Assembly (NCBI GenBank): GCA_026994095.1
Contig: JALWRU010000512.1
Coordinates: forward strand, 1-10,404
DNA: 10,404 nt
Reading direction: 5' to 3'
Source: Nitrospira sp.
GTDB taxonomy: Bacteria > Nitrospirota > JACRHL01
In this document: piece after piece, positions 1 through 6,490 of the stretch
Layout: each line of letters begins with the position of its first letter
Numbering within the stretch: the stretch's first letter is position 1
Program-made: the position numbers and the translations under genes
The notes under the pieces: model-generated
Database searches by the model: none
What the model was told of the DNA's origin: nothing
The model's input: only the letters and a program-made list of their open reading frames with translations

Positions 1-623
1 CAGTTGATGGGGATCATCGGTGCCGCATGGCGTCCGCTGTTGTAGTGCAGGGTGCGGGCGACCAGCTCTTTACCGGTGCCGGATTCACCCGTGATGAGAA
101 TGGTGCTGTCGGTATCGGCCACCTTCTCGACCACCTCGTACACCCGCTGGGTAGCGGCAGACTCCCCCACCACATTGACGAATTTGTATTTGCGCTTGAG
201 GTTGCGCTTGAGCGAAACATTTTCCTGCCGCAGGGTGGACATCTCCAGTGCCCGCGCCACCGTCAATACCAGCTCATCCAGATCAAACGGCTTTGCCAGA
301 TAGTCGAACGCACCCAGCTTCATGGCCTCCACAGCCGAGTCGACACTGCCGTAAGCGGTCAGCATGATGCCCAGCATATTGGGCTGCAATCGTTGAGCGG
401 CGGCCAACAGCTCCACCCCGGTCATACCGGGCATGTTAAGGTCGGTCAGCATCAGCAAAAACGGGGTCGATTCCAGTCGTTGCAGCGCCGCAGCGCCGGA
501 CTCTGCGAGGGTGACGTGGTAACCCGCCTGGGTCAGCACCAACTCCAGACTCTCACGCACCGACTGGTCATCATCCACCACCAGCAGATCACCACTGGCC
601 GAACCGATTGGGGGAAGGCTCAT
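1..623 (-). CDS. Sigma-54-dependent NtrC-family response regulator, 3' part cut off by window edge
   Basis: This is the N-terminal 207 residues of a DNA-binding two-component regulator that would activate sigma-54 promoters by ATP hydrolysis after phosphorylation by a partner kinase. A receiver domain fills about residues 12-125: acidic triad D17-D18-D19, probable phospho-acceptor D61 in LTDLNMPG, T89 and K111 in the LAKPF motif. A charged linker (about 130-148) leads to an AAA+ domain from about residue 149, with Walker A GESGTGKE at 179-186. The frame is open to the left edge, so the GAFTGA loop and the helix-turn-helix domain are not visible and the target genes cannot be judged. The ATG is supported by a strong Shine-Dalgarno GAGGAGA (complement of 628-634), five nt from the start. 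There is no N-terminal GAF or PAS sensor, so input is by phosphotransfer. The partner kinase is not in the window. Family assignment is firm; the exact orthologue (NtrC, AtoC, ZraR type) is not decidable. Confidence 0.93.
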   Translation of the reverse strand, partial: MSLPPIGSASGDLLVVDDDQSVRESLELVLTQAGYHVTLAESGAAALQRLESTPFLLMLTDLNMPGMTGVELLAAAQRLQPNMLGIMLTAYGSVDSAVEAMKLGAFDYLAKPFDLDELVLTVARALEMSTLRQENVSLKRNLKRKYKFVNVVGESAATQRVYEVVEKVADTDSTILITGESGTGKELVARTLHYNSGRHAAPMIPIN

Positions 624-727
624 CCGATCTCCTCAACTACATCCTGAGCGAAAAAATGGCAGACGCCGCCGCAGATCGGCCCTCATTGGCCCTGCGGTAT
701 ATGCGGGGCCTCCACCGGCCCCTGCCA

Positions 728-749
728 CGGAACGTAACAGACCGTTCCG
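728..749. repeat. Inverted repeat CGGAACG-N8-CGTTCCG
   Basis: Perfect 7-bp arms at 728-734 and 743-749 are separated by 8 nt. The left arm covers the candidate -10 of the promoter for the NtrC-family gene. It could be an operator or an mRNA hairpin at the very 5' end. No T-tract follows, so it is not a terminator. Confidence 0.6.
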
Positions 750-760
750 CAAAGTGTCAA
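731..760 (-). promoter_or_regulatory. Candidate sigma-70 promoter for the NtrC-family gene
   Basis: On the minus strand there is a perfect -35 TTGACA (complement of 755-760), an 18-nt spacer and a -10-like TACGTT (complement of 731-736). The -10 is directly preceded by TGT (complement of 737-739), matching the extended -10 pattern. TACGTT keeps the three most conserved -10 positions (T, A, final T). It would give a leader of about 100 nt before the ATG at 623. Both elements sit inside inverted repeats. It is a motif match only. Confidence 0.45.
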
Positions 761-772
761 TGAAGTGACACT
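753..772. repeat. Inverted repeat AGTGTCA-N6-TGACACT, operator-like
   Basis: Perfect 7-bp arms at 753-759 and 766-772 flank a 6-nt spacer. The left arm overlaps the candidate -35 TTGACA. The arm length and 20-bp span fit a dimeric regulator site. The binding protein is unknown. It lies only three nt from the neighbouring CGGAACG repeat. Confidence 0.6.
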
Positions 773-818
773 ACTGCATCGCTCGGCAGGGTCAAAATTG
801 TAGGGAAAAGGGGGGACC

Positions 819-836
819 GCGCCAGACGGTTGGCGC
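819..836 (-). terminator. Weak candidate terminator after the small Cys-pair gene
   Basis: Read on the minus strand just past the TAA at 852-854, GCGCCA-ACCGTC-TGGCGC forms a perfect 6-bp GC-rich stem. It is followed by GGTCCCCCC and only then TTTT. The missing direct U-tract makes it a poor intrinsic terminator, but position and stem fit. Confidence 0.35.
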
Positions 837-851
837 TTGGGTCAGGGGGGG

Positions 852-1058
852 TTACTGAATCAGCAAAAAGTCGGCAAAGCGGAGCGAGCGGTCGATTTTG
901 ACACACCGCTGGCACACGTCCAGTTCGGCCTGCATATCAAACTCGTCACCGGTACCGGAGATCTTGATATCGTCACAAAAAGAGCACAGAAACGGTGACT
1001 CCTGTCCAGACGGTAGCGCATTGTTCTCGGCCGTGGTGGACGCCGGGGGATGGGACAT
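852..1058 (-). CDS. Small protein with two CxxC pairs, probable zinc-binding
   Basis: A 68-residue protein with no recognised family. Its central feature is CSFC (C25, C28) and CQRC (C49, C52), separated by 20 residues. Such spacing is typical of zinc-ribbon or treble-clef folds in small proteins, so one bound Zn is likely; this is inference. The N-terminal 20 residues are polar and probably disordered. The segment between the pairs is acidic, and the protein ends in a hydrophobic FADFLLIQ. There is no signal peptide or membrane segment. I chose the ATG at 1056-1058 because GGAG lies nine nt upstream. The frame stays open to an ATG at 1071-1073 and a TTG at 1164-1166 (104 residues), both with poorer ribosome sites. 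The gene lies divergent from lon and in the same direction as the NtrC-type gene. Its function is unknown; a metal-binding adaptor or regulator is possible. Confidence 0.6.
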   Translation of the reverse strand: MSHPPASTTAENNALPSGQESPFLCSFCDDIKISGTGDEFDMQAELDVCQRCVKIDRSLRFADFLLIQ

Positions 1059-1117
1059 TGACGGGTGCTCCATGATTGGCACAACAGATGAGTTCGTGGC
1101 GTTGGCCACTGCCAGAT

Positions 1118-1132
1118 TTTTCGGCCCGAAAA
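1118..1132. repeat. Perfect palindrome TTTTCGGCCCGAAAA
   Basis: Arms TTTTCGG and CCGAAAA are perfectly complementary around one central base. The site lies about 60 nt upstream of the ATG of the small Cys-pair gene. No T-tract follows a GC stem on either strand, so it is not a standard terminator; an operator is more plausible. If the longer 104-residue reading were correct, it would lie inside the coding region. Confidence 0.5.
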
Positions 1133-1192
1133 GCGCCTGACTTAAGCCTCGGTCGTGGAAAAACAACGCTCAATTTTGTGCACCCCACCCGG

Positions 1193-1220
1193 TTGACATG
1201 GGGTAACTACTGGTTAAAAG
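1193..1220 (+). promoter_or_regulatory. Candidate promoter for lon
   Basis: A perfect -35 TTGACA at 1193-1198, a 16-nt spacer and a moderate -10 TAAAAG at 1215-1220 point toward lon. The resulting leader would be about 160 nt. No plus-strand heat-shock (sigma-32) promoter was recognised, although Lon genes are often heat induced. Confidence 0.4.
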
Positions 1221-1268
1221 AAGGGATATTGCGATTCCTCGTGGTGTGTTGTCGCTGACTGTCCTACC

Positions 1269-1347
1269 ATAGAGGTCGCCGTTGCCGATCGTCGTGCCCC
1301 TCAACCACCCTTAGGGTATCGGGCCGGTCGATCCCCTCTACCTCTAT
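1269..1347 (+). repeat. Nested inverted repeats in the lon leader
   Basis: An outer perfect 8-bp pair ATAGAGGT (1269-1276) and ACCTCTAT (1340-1347) encloses GATCG (1287-1291) with CGATC (1329-1333), and an apical ACCCT-T-AGGGT (1307-1317). In RNA these could stack as one long irregular hairpin ending about 40 nt before the lon start. It is a visual pairing only; chance is possible. Confidence 0.3.
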
Positions 1348-1389
1348 CAGTACCGCTGGACCGGTGCTGTGACCATCGGGAATCCGTAA

Positions 1390-3918
1390 ATGGACGACAC
1401 CAACAGGCCGCAGGATGCAGCCCAGGACGCCATCGGCGAACCTGCAGACAACACCGCCGAGGCCCATAACGGAGGCGACAAACCCAGTCGGGTGATTCTG
1501 CTGCCCAACGGCGGACGGCCCCTGTTTCCCGGTGCGATGGCACCCTTCTCCATCAGCGACCGAATTGCCGTACAGGAAGCGGTCGATCATCACGACGCGG
1601 TGTTGGGGGTGGTGCAGACCATCGACCCCCAGCAGACCACCGTCTCCGGTCTGGATGAAATCTATCCCATCGGCCTGTGTGCCCGCATGGTGCGCAATCT
1701 GGAGGAGGGCGAGACCGGGCAGGAGCCAAGTGGGCAAGAGGTGATGGTGTTGTCACCCTTTAACGGTGGCGAGATCGAGGGGGGTGATGCCCGCCCCTTG
1801 CACATCCTCATGAAAGGCGGGCCACGATTTAAGGTAGAGGCCATTGAGCCCCACAACGGCTATCTGATGGCGGAGGTCAGCTACCCGGAAGAGGTCTCCA
1901 ACCCAGAAGACCGGGAGACCAAGGCGCTGGCCATGGCGCTCATGGCCGAACTGAAACATCTGGTCAAAAAAAGCCCCCTGTTCGGCAAGGATTTTGGGGT
2001 ACTGACCCCACCGGTACCGTCGGAAGAGGCAGGCCGGCTGGCAGATATGGCCGCCATATTGACCAGCGCCAAGCGCGAACAGATGCAGGCGATTCTGGCC
2101 CAGTTCGATGTTAAAAAACGCCTCTCCCAGGCGCTGGTAATGGTCAAGGAAGAACTGCAACTGGTGGGCTTGCAACAAAAGCTCAACCAGCAGATCGAAG
2201 AGAAGGTCAACCGCCAGCAACACAACTTCTTTTTGCGCGAACAGCTCAAGACCATCCGCAAAGAGCTGGGGATGGAGAGCGACCCGAAAACCATTGAGGT
2301 GGAGCGGTTCGAAAAACGGCTTGAGTCCCTCAACTGCCCGGAGCCGGTCGCGCAGGTCATCGAAGACGAGTTGTCCAAGTTACAGATGATTGAGCCGTCG
2401 TCACCGGAATTCAACGTGGCACGCAACTATCTGGACTGGCTGACCGTGCTGCCCTGGGGCATTGAAGACAAAGAACCGCTATCCCTCAAACGGGCCAAAC
2501 GGGTGCTTGATGAAGACCATTACGGCCTCGACGAGGTCAAGGACCGGGTGGTGGAGTATCTGGCGGTCCACAAGCTCAAAGGCGGCGACCTGCGTGGTTC
2601 GATCCTCTGTCTGGTGGGGCCGCCGGGGGTGGGCAAAACCAGCATGGGCAGCAGCATTGCCCGTACACTGGGGCGCAAATTCTTCCGCTTCTCGTTGGGT
2701 GGCATGCGTGACGAAGCCGAGATCAAGGGCCACCGCCGCACCTATGTGGGGGCCATGCCCGGCAAGCTCATTCAGGCATTAAAACGGGTCGGTACCGCCA
2801 ACCCGGTGATCATGCTTGACGAGGTAGACAAGCTCACCAGCTCCTATCAGGGCGACCCGTCCTCGGCCCTGCTGGAGGTGCTGGACCCGGAGCAGAACCA
2901 CCAGTTTCTAGACCACTATCTGGACGTGCCGTTCGATCTGTCGGACGTTTTTTTTATCGCCACCGCCAACGTAGTGGATACCATTCCGCGCCCGCTGCTG
3001 GACCGTATGGAGATCATTCGCCTGTCCGGTTATATCGAGTCTGAGAAAGTCGCCATCGCCCGCAAGTACCTCTTGCCCAAGCAGCGCAAGGAGCACGGGC
3101 TGGCAAAAGAGCACCTCAACATCCCTGCCACCGGCTTAAAGTCGCTGGCGCGGGGGTGGGCCAGAGAGGCCGGGGTACGCCAGTTAGAGCAGCAGATCGC
3201 CAAGACCTGCCGCAAGGTCGCCACCAGTCTGGCCACCGACGAGGCCGGGTTTGAGCCGATCACCATTACCAACGAGGCCGGATTCAAGCCGTTTCTGGGG
3301 GAGCCGCGCTTTCGGGAGCAGTCGTTAAGCAGCGGCTCCCGCCCCGGTCTGGCGGTGGGGCTGGCCTGGACTGCGCGAGGTGGTGCCACGCTGGAGGTGG
3401 AGGCCATCGCCGTGCCCGGTAAAAAATCCGGCTTCAAACAGACCGGCCAACTGGGCAGTGTGATGGTGGAGTCTGCCGCTATCGCCTACAGCTATGTGGG
3501 GTGTCGTCTGGGCGATTTCGGGGTCAAACCGGCCACCTTCCACGACCGGTTTATCCACCTGCATGTGCCCGCCGGAGCCACCCCCAAAGACGGGCCTTCT
3601 GCCGGAATAACCATGGGCTGCGCGCTGTTGTCGCTGGCCCTTGGCAAGCCGTTGAAAAAGAAGATCGCCATGACCGGTGAGCTGACCCTGACCGGTCGTA
3701 TTCTGCCGGTGGGCGGGATACGCGAGAAGATCATCGCCGCCCGCCGACAGGGGATCTCCAGACTGATCTTGCCCGCCGACAACGAGCGCGACTTAAAAGA
3801 ACTGCCCGACCACCTGACCCGTGGCCTGACCTTTCATCTGGTGTCTCACTTTGATGAAGTTCCGCCCCTGGCGATTACCGGCATTGCTGGCGGTACCGGC
3901 AAAAAGGGCAGGGGGTAG
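1390..3918 (+). CDS. lon: ATP-dependent serine protease Lon (AsrA-like second-type Lon)
   Basis: Cytoplasmic AAA+ protease of 842 residues that unfolds and degrades damaged and regulatory proteins. After a polar, probably disordered start (1-32), the substrate-binding LAN domain begins at about residue 34 and a coiled-coil helix spans about 249-294. The AAA+ module has Walker A GPPGVGKT (410-417) and Walker B IMLDE ending at D477-E478. The protease domain carries the catalytic serine in KDGPSAG (S737) and the lysine in GGIREK (K780), 43 residues apart as in classical Lon, so it should be active. Length slightly exceeds the usual 780-810. The N-terminal LLPNGGRPLFPGAMAPF differs from the usual LPLRDVVVYPHM and recalls from memory the second Lon of pseudomonads (AsrA), linked there to stress response. 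The ATG follows an in-frame TAA directly (TAAATG), so no longer start exists; the ribosome site (GGGAA) is weak. The gene stands alone, converging on the kinase gene seven nt away. Confidence 0.97.
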   Translation: MDDTNRPQDAAQDAIGEPADNTAEAHNGGDKPSRVILLPNGGRPLFPGAMAPFSISDRIAVQEAVDHHDAVLGVVQTIDPQQTTVSGLDEIYPIGLCARMVRNLEEGETGQEPSGQEVMVLSPFNGGEIEGGDARPLHILMKGGPRFKVEAIEPHNGYLMAEVSYPEEVSNPEDRETKALAMALMAELKHLVKKSPLFGKDFGVLTPPVPSEEAGRLADMAAILTSAKREQMQAILAQFDVKKRLSQALVMVKEELQLVGLQQKLNQQIEEKVNRQQHNFFLREQLKTIRKELGMESDPKTIEVERFEKRLESLNCPEPVAQVIEDELSKLQMIEPSSPEFNVARNYLDWLTVLPWGIEDKEPLSLKRAKRVLDEDHYGLDEVKDRVVEYLAVHKLKGGDLRGSILCLVGPPGVGKTSMGSSIARTLGRKFFRFSLGGMRDEAEIKGHRRTYVGAMPGKLIQALKRVGTANPVIMLDEVDKLTSSYQGDPSSALLEVLDPEQNHQFLDHYLDVPFDLSDVFFIATANVVDTIPRPLLDRMEIIRLSGYIESEKVAIARKYLLPKQRKEHGLAKEHLNIPATGLKSLARGWAREAGVRQLEQQIAKTCRKVATSLATDEAGFEPITITNEAGFKPFLGEPRFREQSLSSGSRPGLAVGLAWTARGGATLEVEAIAVPGKKSGFKQTGQLGSVMVESAAIAYSYVGCRLGDFGVKPATFHDRFIHLHVPAGATPKDGPSAGITMGCALLSLALGKPLKKKIAMTGELTLTGRILPVGGIREKIIAARRQGISRLILPADNERDLKELPDHLTRGLTFHLVSHFDEVPPLAITGIAGGTGKKGRG

Positions 3919-3925
3919 GCACCGC

Positions 3926-5284
3926 TCAAGCGTCGGCATAAGTCGCCCGGACGGGCAGCGTCACCTGCACCTGAAAGCCGCCGAGTTCAGACGACTCGCC
4001 CACCGACAGGCTGCCACCATAACCCTCGGCGACCTCCTGCGCGATGGCCAGCCCCAGGCCGTGACCGGGGGCCGATTCGTCCGCCCGCAGACCACGGGTA
4101 GTCAACTGCGCTCGCTGCTCCTGCGGGCAACCGGGGCCGTCGTCCGACACGGTCACTACCAGCGTGTCATCGCAGCGTTCGGCCCGCACCCACACCTGAA
4201 AACGGGCCCATTTACAGGCGTTGTCCATCAGGTTGCCAAACAGTTCCAGCATGTCCTCCCGGTCACCGGGAAAGTCGCTGTGGGGAGGCAGGTCGAGGCG
4301 GATATCCAGCCCCTTTTCCCGATGCACCTTGAGCAGCGCATCTGCCAGCCGTTGCAACTCGCTGGACAGGTCGATGTGCTGACCGGGCTGGGCTGCACCG
4401 GCCATGCGCGCCCGTTTGAGCTCCCGTTCCATCAAGGTGAGAATGGTGTCAGTCTCACGGGTGATGGTGGCGCGAATCTCTGGCTGGTCGGCCAGTTCTG
4501 GCCGATCGGCTAACTGGGTCAGTAAGGTCAGCGGCGTTTTGACCGCATGGGCCAGATTGCCCAGCGCGGTGCGGGAGCGGTGGATACGCCCGGCAAAGAC
4601 CGCCAGCAGCCGATTGAACTCCACCACCAACGGGTGGATCTCACGGGGTACTGTCTCTCGCAGGGACGAAACCTGGCCCTGCTCCAGCGCCGCCACATCA
4701 GCCCGCACCCCGGCCAACGGTCGCAAGCTGGTGCGGGCAATCCAGCGCTGTACCAGAATCAACACCACCAGACTGAACAACCACATCAGGCCGTAACGAA
4801 CCTGAAGCCGGTCAGTCACCTGGTGTAGCGGCCCCATGTCTTCAGTCGTGGTCACCAGCAGTGGCTGGCCAAAACGGGTATACCGTCCGGTGACCGCCAG
4901 TAGCTGCTGACCCTGTGGGCCAACCAGGTGACTGCGGCCTACGGTGGGTGGGTTGGGCAGGGCCAACGGATGGTCCCACAGGGAGCGGGAGCGGATGACC
5001 GTAGCACCACTGTGAATCACAAAATAATGGCCGGAAAAAGGCTGCCGAAACAGCGGGTCGACCCGGCTGGCGTCCAGCGCCAACGACGGCCCGTGAGGCG
5101 TCGTGGCTGCCGGGGTTGCAGTCAGCGCCACCAATACCCCCTCCGCATCATGCACCAGACGGTCGGCTACCCGGTCTTCAGTCAGGCCATTCAAGGCCGA
5201 TGTCACCACCGCAAACTGGATGAACAACAGAATGACCAGGCTGCCGGTCAGACCCCAGCTCAACCGTGAGGTGAGTGACCTCAC
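3926..5284 (-). CDS. PhoQ-like membrane sensor histidine kinase
   Basis: A 452-residue inner-membrane kinase that should autophosphorylate and pass the phosphate to the regulator encoded just upstream. It has TM1 at about 12-31, a periplasmic sensor of about 130 residues (32-163), TM2 at about 164-182 and a HAMP linker to about 235. The phospho-acceptor is H246 in NLAHAVKTPL. The ATPase domain has N box N355 in GNLMDNACKWA, G1 DDGPG at 381-385 and G2 GHGLGL at 407-412. The HAVKTPL and DNACKW boxes resemble PhoQ-type kinases (HSLKTPL, DNACKY). PhoQ senses divalent cations and cationic peptides, but the periplasmic domain here lacks an obvious acidic patch, so the signal is unproven. The GTG start overlaps the regulator's TGA in a GTGA quartet (5281-5284), implying translational coupling. 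All catalytic motifs are intact. Confidence 0.96.
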   Translation of the reverse strand: MRSLTSRLSWGLTGSLVILLFIQFAVVTSALNGLTEDRVADRLVHDAEGVLVALTATPAATTPHGPSLALDASRVDPLFRQPFSGHYFVIHSGATVIRSRSLWDHPLALPNPPTVGRSHLVGPQGQQLLAVTGRYTRFGQPLLVTTTEDMGPLHQVTDRLQVRYGLMWLFSLVVLILVQRWIARTSLRPLAGVRADVAALEQGQVSSLRETVPREIHPLVVEFNRLLAVFAGRIHRSRTALGNLAHAVKTPLTLLTQLADRPELADQPEIRATITRETDTILTLMERELKRARMAGAAQPGQHIDLSSELQRLADALLKVHREKGLDIRLDLPPHSDFPGDREDMLELFGNLMDNACKWARFQVWVRAERCDDTLVVTVSDDGPGCPQEQRAQLTTRGLRADESAPGHGLGLAIAQEVAEGYGGSLSVGESSELGGFQVQVTLPVRATYADA

Positions 5285-5946
5285 GGGGTGGGCGCCTGAA
5301 ACATATAGCCCTGCCCCCGGCGGGTCTGGATACGCTCTTTGCCCACCTTCTGGCGCAGCCGCCGGATGTAGACCTCGATCACATTGCTCTCTTTGGTGGC
5401 GTCCAGATCGTACACATGTTCGTCAATCTGGGCCTTGGACAGCAGCCGTCCGGGATTGAGCATAAAGTACCGTAGCAGCCGAAACTCCACCCCGGTCAAA
5501 CGGTGCGACTCTCCCGCCACGGTGACCTGTTGAGTGGCCTCGTCCAGCACGATGTCACCAGCGGTGAGCGGCCCCTGAGTCTGGCCCTGACTGCGTCGCA
5601 CCAAGGCCCCCAGACGGGCAATGAGTTCTGCCATATGGAACGGTTTTGCAAGGTAGTCGTCGGCCCCGGCGGAGAAGCCGTCGACCTTCTCGCGCCACTG
5701 GTCCCGCGCCGTTAAAATAATCACGGGGGTGTGGTTGCCACGCGCCCGCCATGCGGTCAATACGTCGATGCCGTTTTTACCCGGCAGCCCCAGATCCAGC
5801 ACAATCAGGTCGTAGGGAAACTGATCTCCCAGCAACTCCCCTTCCGGGCCGTTATCGGCACTGTCTACCGCGTATCCGGCCTGCCCCAGCTCCTGCGTCA
5901 GCCGTTTGCGCAGATACTGGTCGTCTTCAATAACGAGCAGGCGCAC
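5281..5946 (-). CDS. OmpR/PhoB-family response regulator, PhoP-like
   Basis: A 221-residue cytoplasmic transcription regulator, the partner of the kinase that follows it. The receiver domain (1-120) shows E7-D8-D9, phospho-acceptor D51 in VLDLGLPG, T79 and K101 in the LAKPF motif. The C-terminal winged helix (about 127-218) carries the typical features of the family: LTGVEFRLLRYFMLNPGRLLSK, the recognition-helix stretch ESNVIEVYIRRLRQKVG and RRGQGYMF. Its length is standard. It starts with GTG only two nt after the TAA of the PepSY gene and has no good ribosome site of its own, so translation is probably coupled to that gene. It most resembles PhoP/QseB-type regulators, which bind direct repeats. 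I found no clear PhoP-type direct repeat upstream of the operon. Confidence 0.97.
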   Translation of the reverse strand: MRLLVIEDDQYLRKRLTQELGQAGYAVDSADNGPEGELLGDQFPYDLIVLDLGLPGKNGIDVLTAWRARGNHTPVIILTARDQWREKVDGFSAGADDYLAKPFHMAELIARLGALVRRSQGQTQGPLTAGDIVLDEATQQVTVAGESHRLTGVEFRLLRYFMLNPGRLLSKAQIDEHVYDLDATKESNVIEVYIRRLRQKVGKERIQTRRGQGYMFQAPTP

Positions 5947-5948
5947 GG

Positions 5949-6314
5949 TTAGTCGTCGTCACCATCGTCGTCATAGTCATCCCGCTCCCCCTCGATCTGG
6001 ACCATTTCTCCGGTGCGGGCGTCCAGCAGCATTTCCCACACCACGCCGTCCGGCGTCAGTATTTCGACCTCATAGACGTAACGCCCGTGTTCACGTTTTA
6101 AATAAACCTCCAGCAGCCGTCCGCTTTTGGCCTTATAGGCTGTATCCAACACCTCTTCCAGCGACAGAATGGTCTCGGTATCCCGCAGCCAACGGGCGCG
6201 CTCATGGTCGTCATCGGCCCACACGGCACCGCCGCCGAAGGCCAGACTGACCAGCAACAACAGCAGTATCACACCACCAGAGCGGGGTACGGGTGTGCGG
6301 GGAAACAACGTCAT
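5949..6314 (-). CDS. Exported PepSY-domain protein with aspartate-rich tail
   Basis: A 121-residue secreted protein, first gene of the PepSY-regulator-kinase operon. Residues 1-33 form a signal peptide with an arginine-containing start, a hydrophobic core (about 14-30) and a likely cleavage site AVWA before D34. A single PepSY domain covers about 45-108, with LSLEEVLDTAYKAKSG, VYEVEILTPDG and the closing DARTGEMV strand. The tail (108-121) is strikingly acidic: eight aspartates in the last ten residues. PepSY proteins often accompany two-component systems, where they may modulate the sensor in the periplasm; binding of Ca2+ or another cation by the tail is my inference. The ATG at 6312-6314 has no strong ribosome site (GAGAG is about 12 nt away). 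The regulator gene starts two nt after its stop. Confidence 0.92.
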   Translation of the reverse strand: MTLFPRTPVPRSGGVILLLLLVSLAFGGGAVWADDDHERARWLRDTETILSLEEVLDTAYKAKSGRLLEVYLKREHGRYVYEVEILTPDGVVWEMLLDARTGEMVQIEGERDDYDDDGDDD

Positions 6315-6353
6315 AACAGTCGAAGCGCTCTCTATCTACAGGTGGAGGAGTGA

Positions 6354-6366
6354 CGGTACAGTACCG
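6354..6366. repeat. 13-bp palindrome CGGTACAGTACCG, operator-like
   Basis: A perfect palindrome around one central base, placed 40 nt upstream of the PepSY operon start and 125 nt before hemJ on the other strand. Its position between divergent genes makes it a candidate operator. No clear sigma-70 promoter can be tied to it; the nearest -10-like is TAGATA on the minus strand around 6331-6336. Confidence 0.45.
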
Positions 6367-6385
6367 GAACCTGCCGCTTAAAGGT

Positions 6386-6437
6386 AACCACACCGCCTGA
6401 AGCGAGCCTGAACAGGGGGGCTGTTTTTGCGGTGGTT
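6386..6437 (+). repeat. Imperfect inverted repeat upstream of hemJ
   Basis: AACC-CA-ACCGC (6386-6396) can pair with GCGGT-GGTT (6429-6437), leaving a two-base bulge. Inside, AACAG-GGGGG-CTGTT is followed by TTT. The element could be a structured leader or an attenuator-like hairpin, but the stems are short and no promoter was located upstream. Confidence 0.25.
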
Positions 6438-6490
6438 CGGCACAAATATTTGCGGCGACCTGCCCGATCATGCTCCAATTCGGCCCCGCC

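Larger units (their letters stand above)
1059..1389. other. Non-coding stretch between the small Cys gene and lon
   Basis: This divergent intergenic region of about 330 bases holds no convincing gene. It contains an imperfect 18-bp palindrome at 1097-1114 (TGGC, TGGCCA and GCCA blocks), a perfect 15-bp palindrome at 1118-1132, a plus-strand TTGACA promoter candidate at 1193-1220 and a set of nested inverted repeats at 1269-1347 in the lon leader. These are described separately. Confidence 0.6.

Noticed and set aside
27..647. Open frame of about 206 codons on the plus strand
   Set aside because: It is antisense to the NtrC-family gene, has low-complexity His/Gln-rich composition and no family motifs; the minus-strand frame has clear receiver and AAA+ motifs.
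1076..1095. Sigma-54-like TGGCAC near 1078
   Set aside because: The second half (TTGC) is absent at the required spacing.
898..1140. Plus-strand frame of 80 codons opposite the small Cys gene
   Set aside because: No ribosome site and no recognisable motif; the minus-strand frame has paired CxxC motifs and a spaced GGAG.
6412..6428. AACAG-GGGGG-CTGTT followed by Ts, terminator-like on the plus strand
   Set aside because: The stem is only five pairs with few GC pairs, and no plus-strand gene ends upstream.
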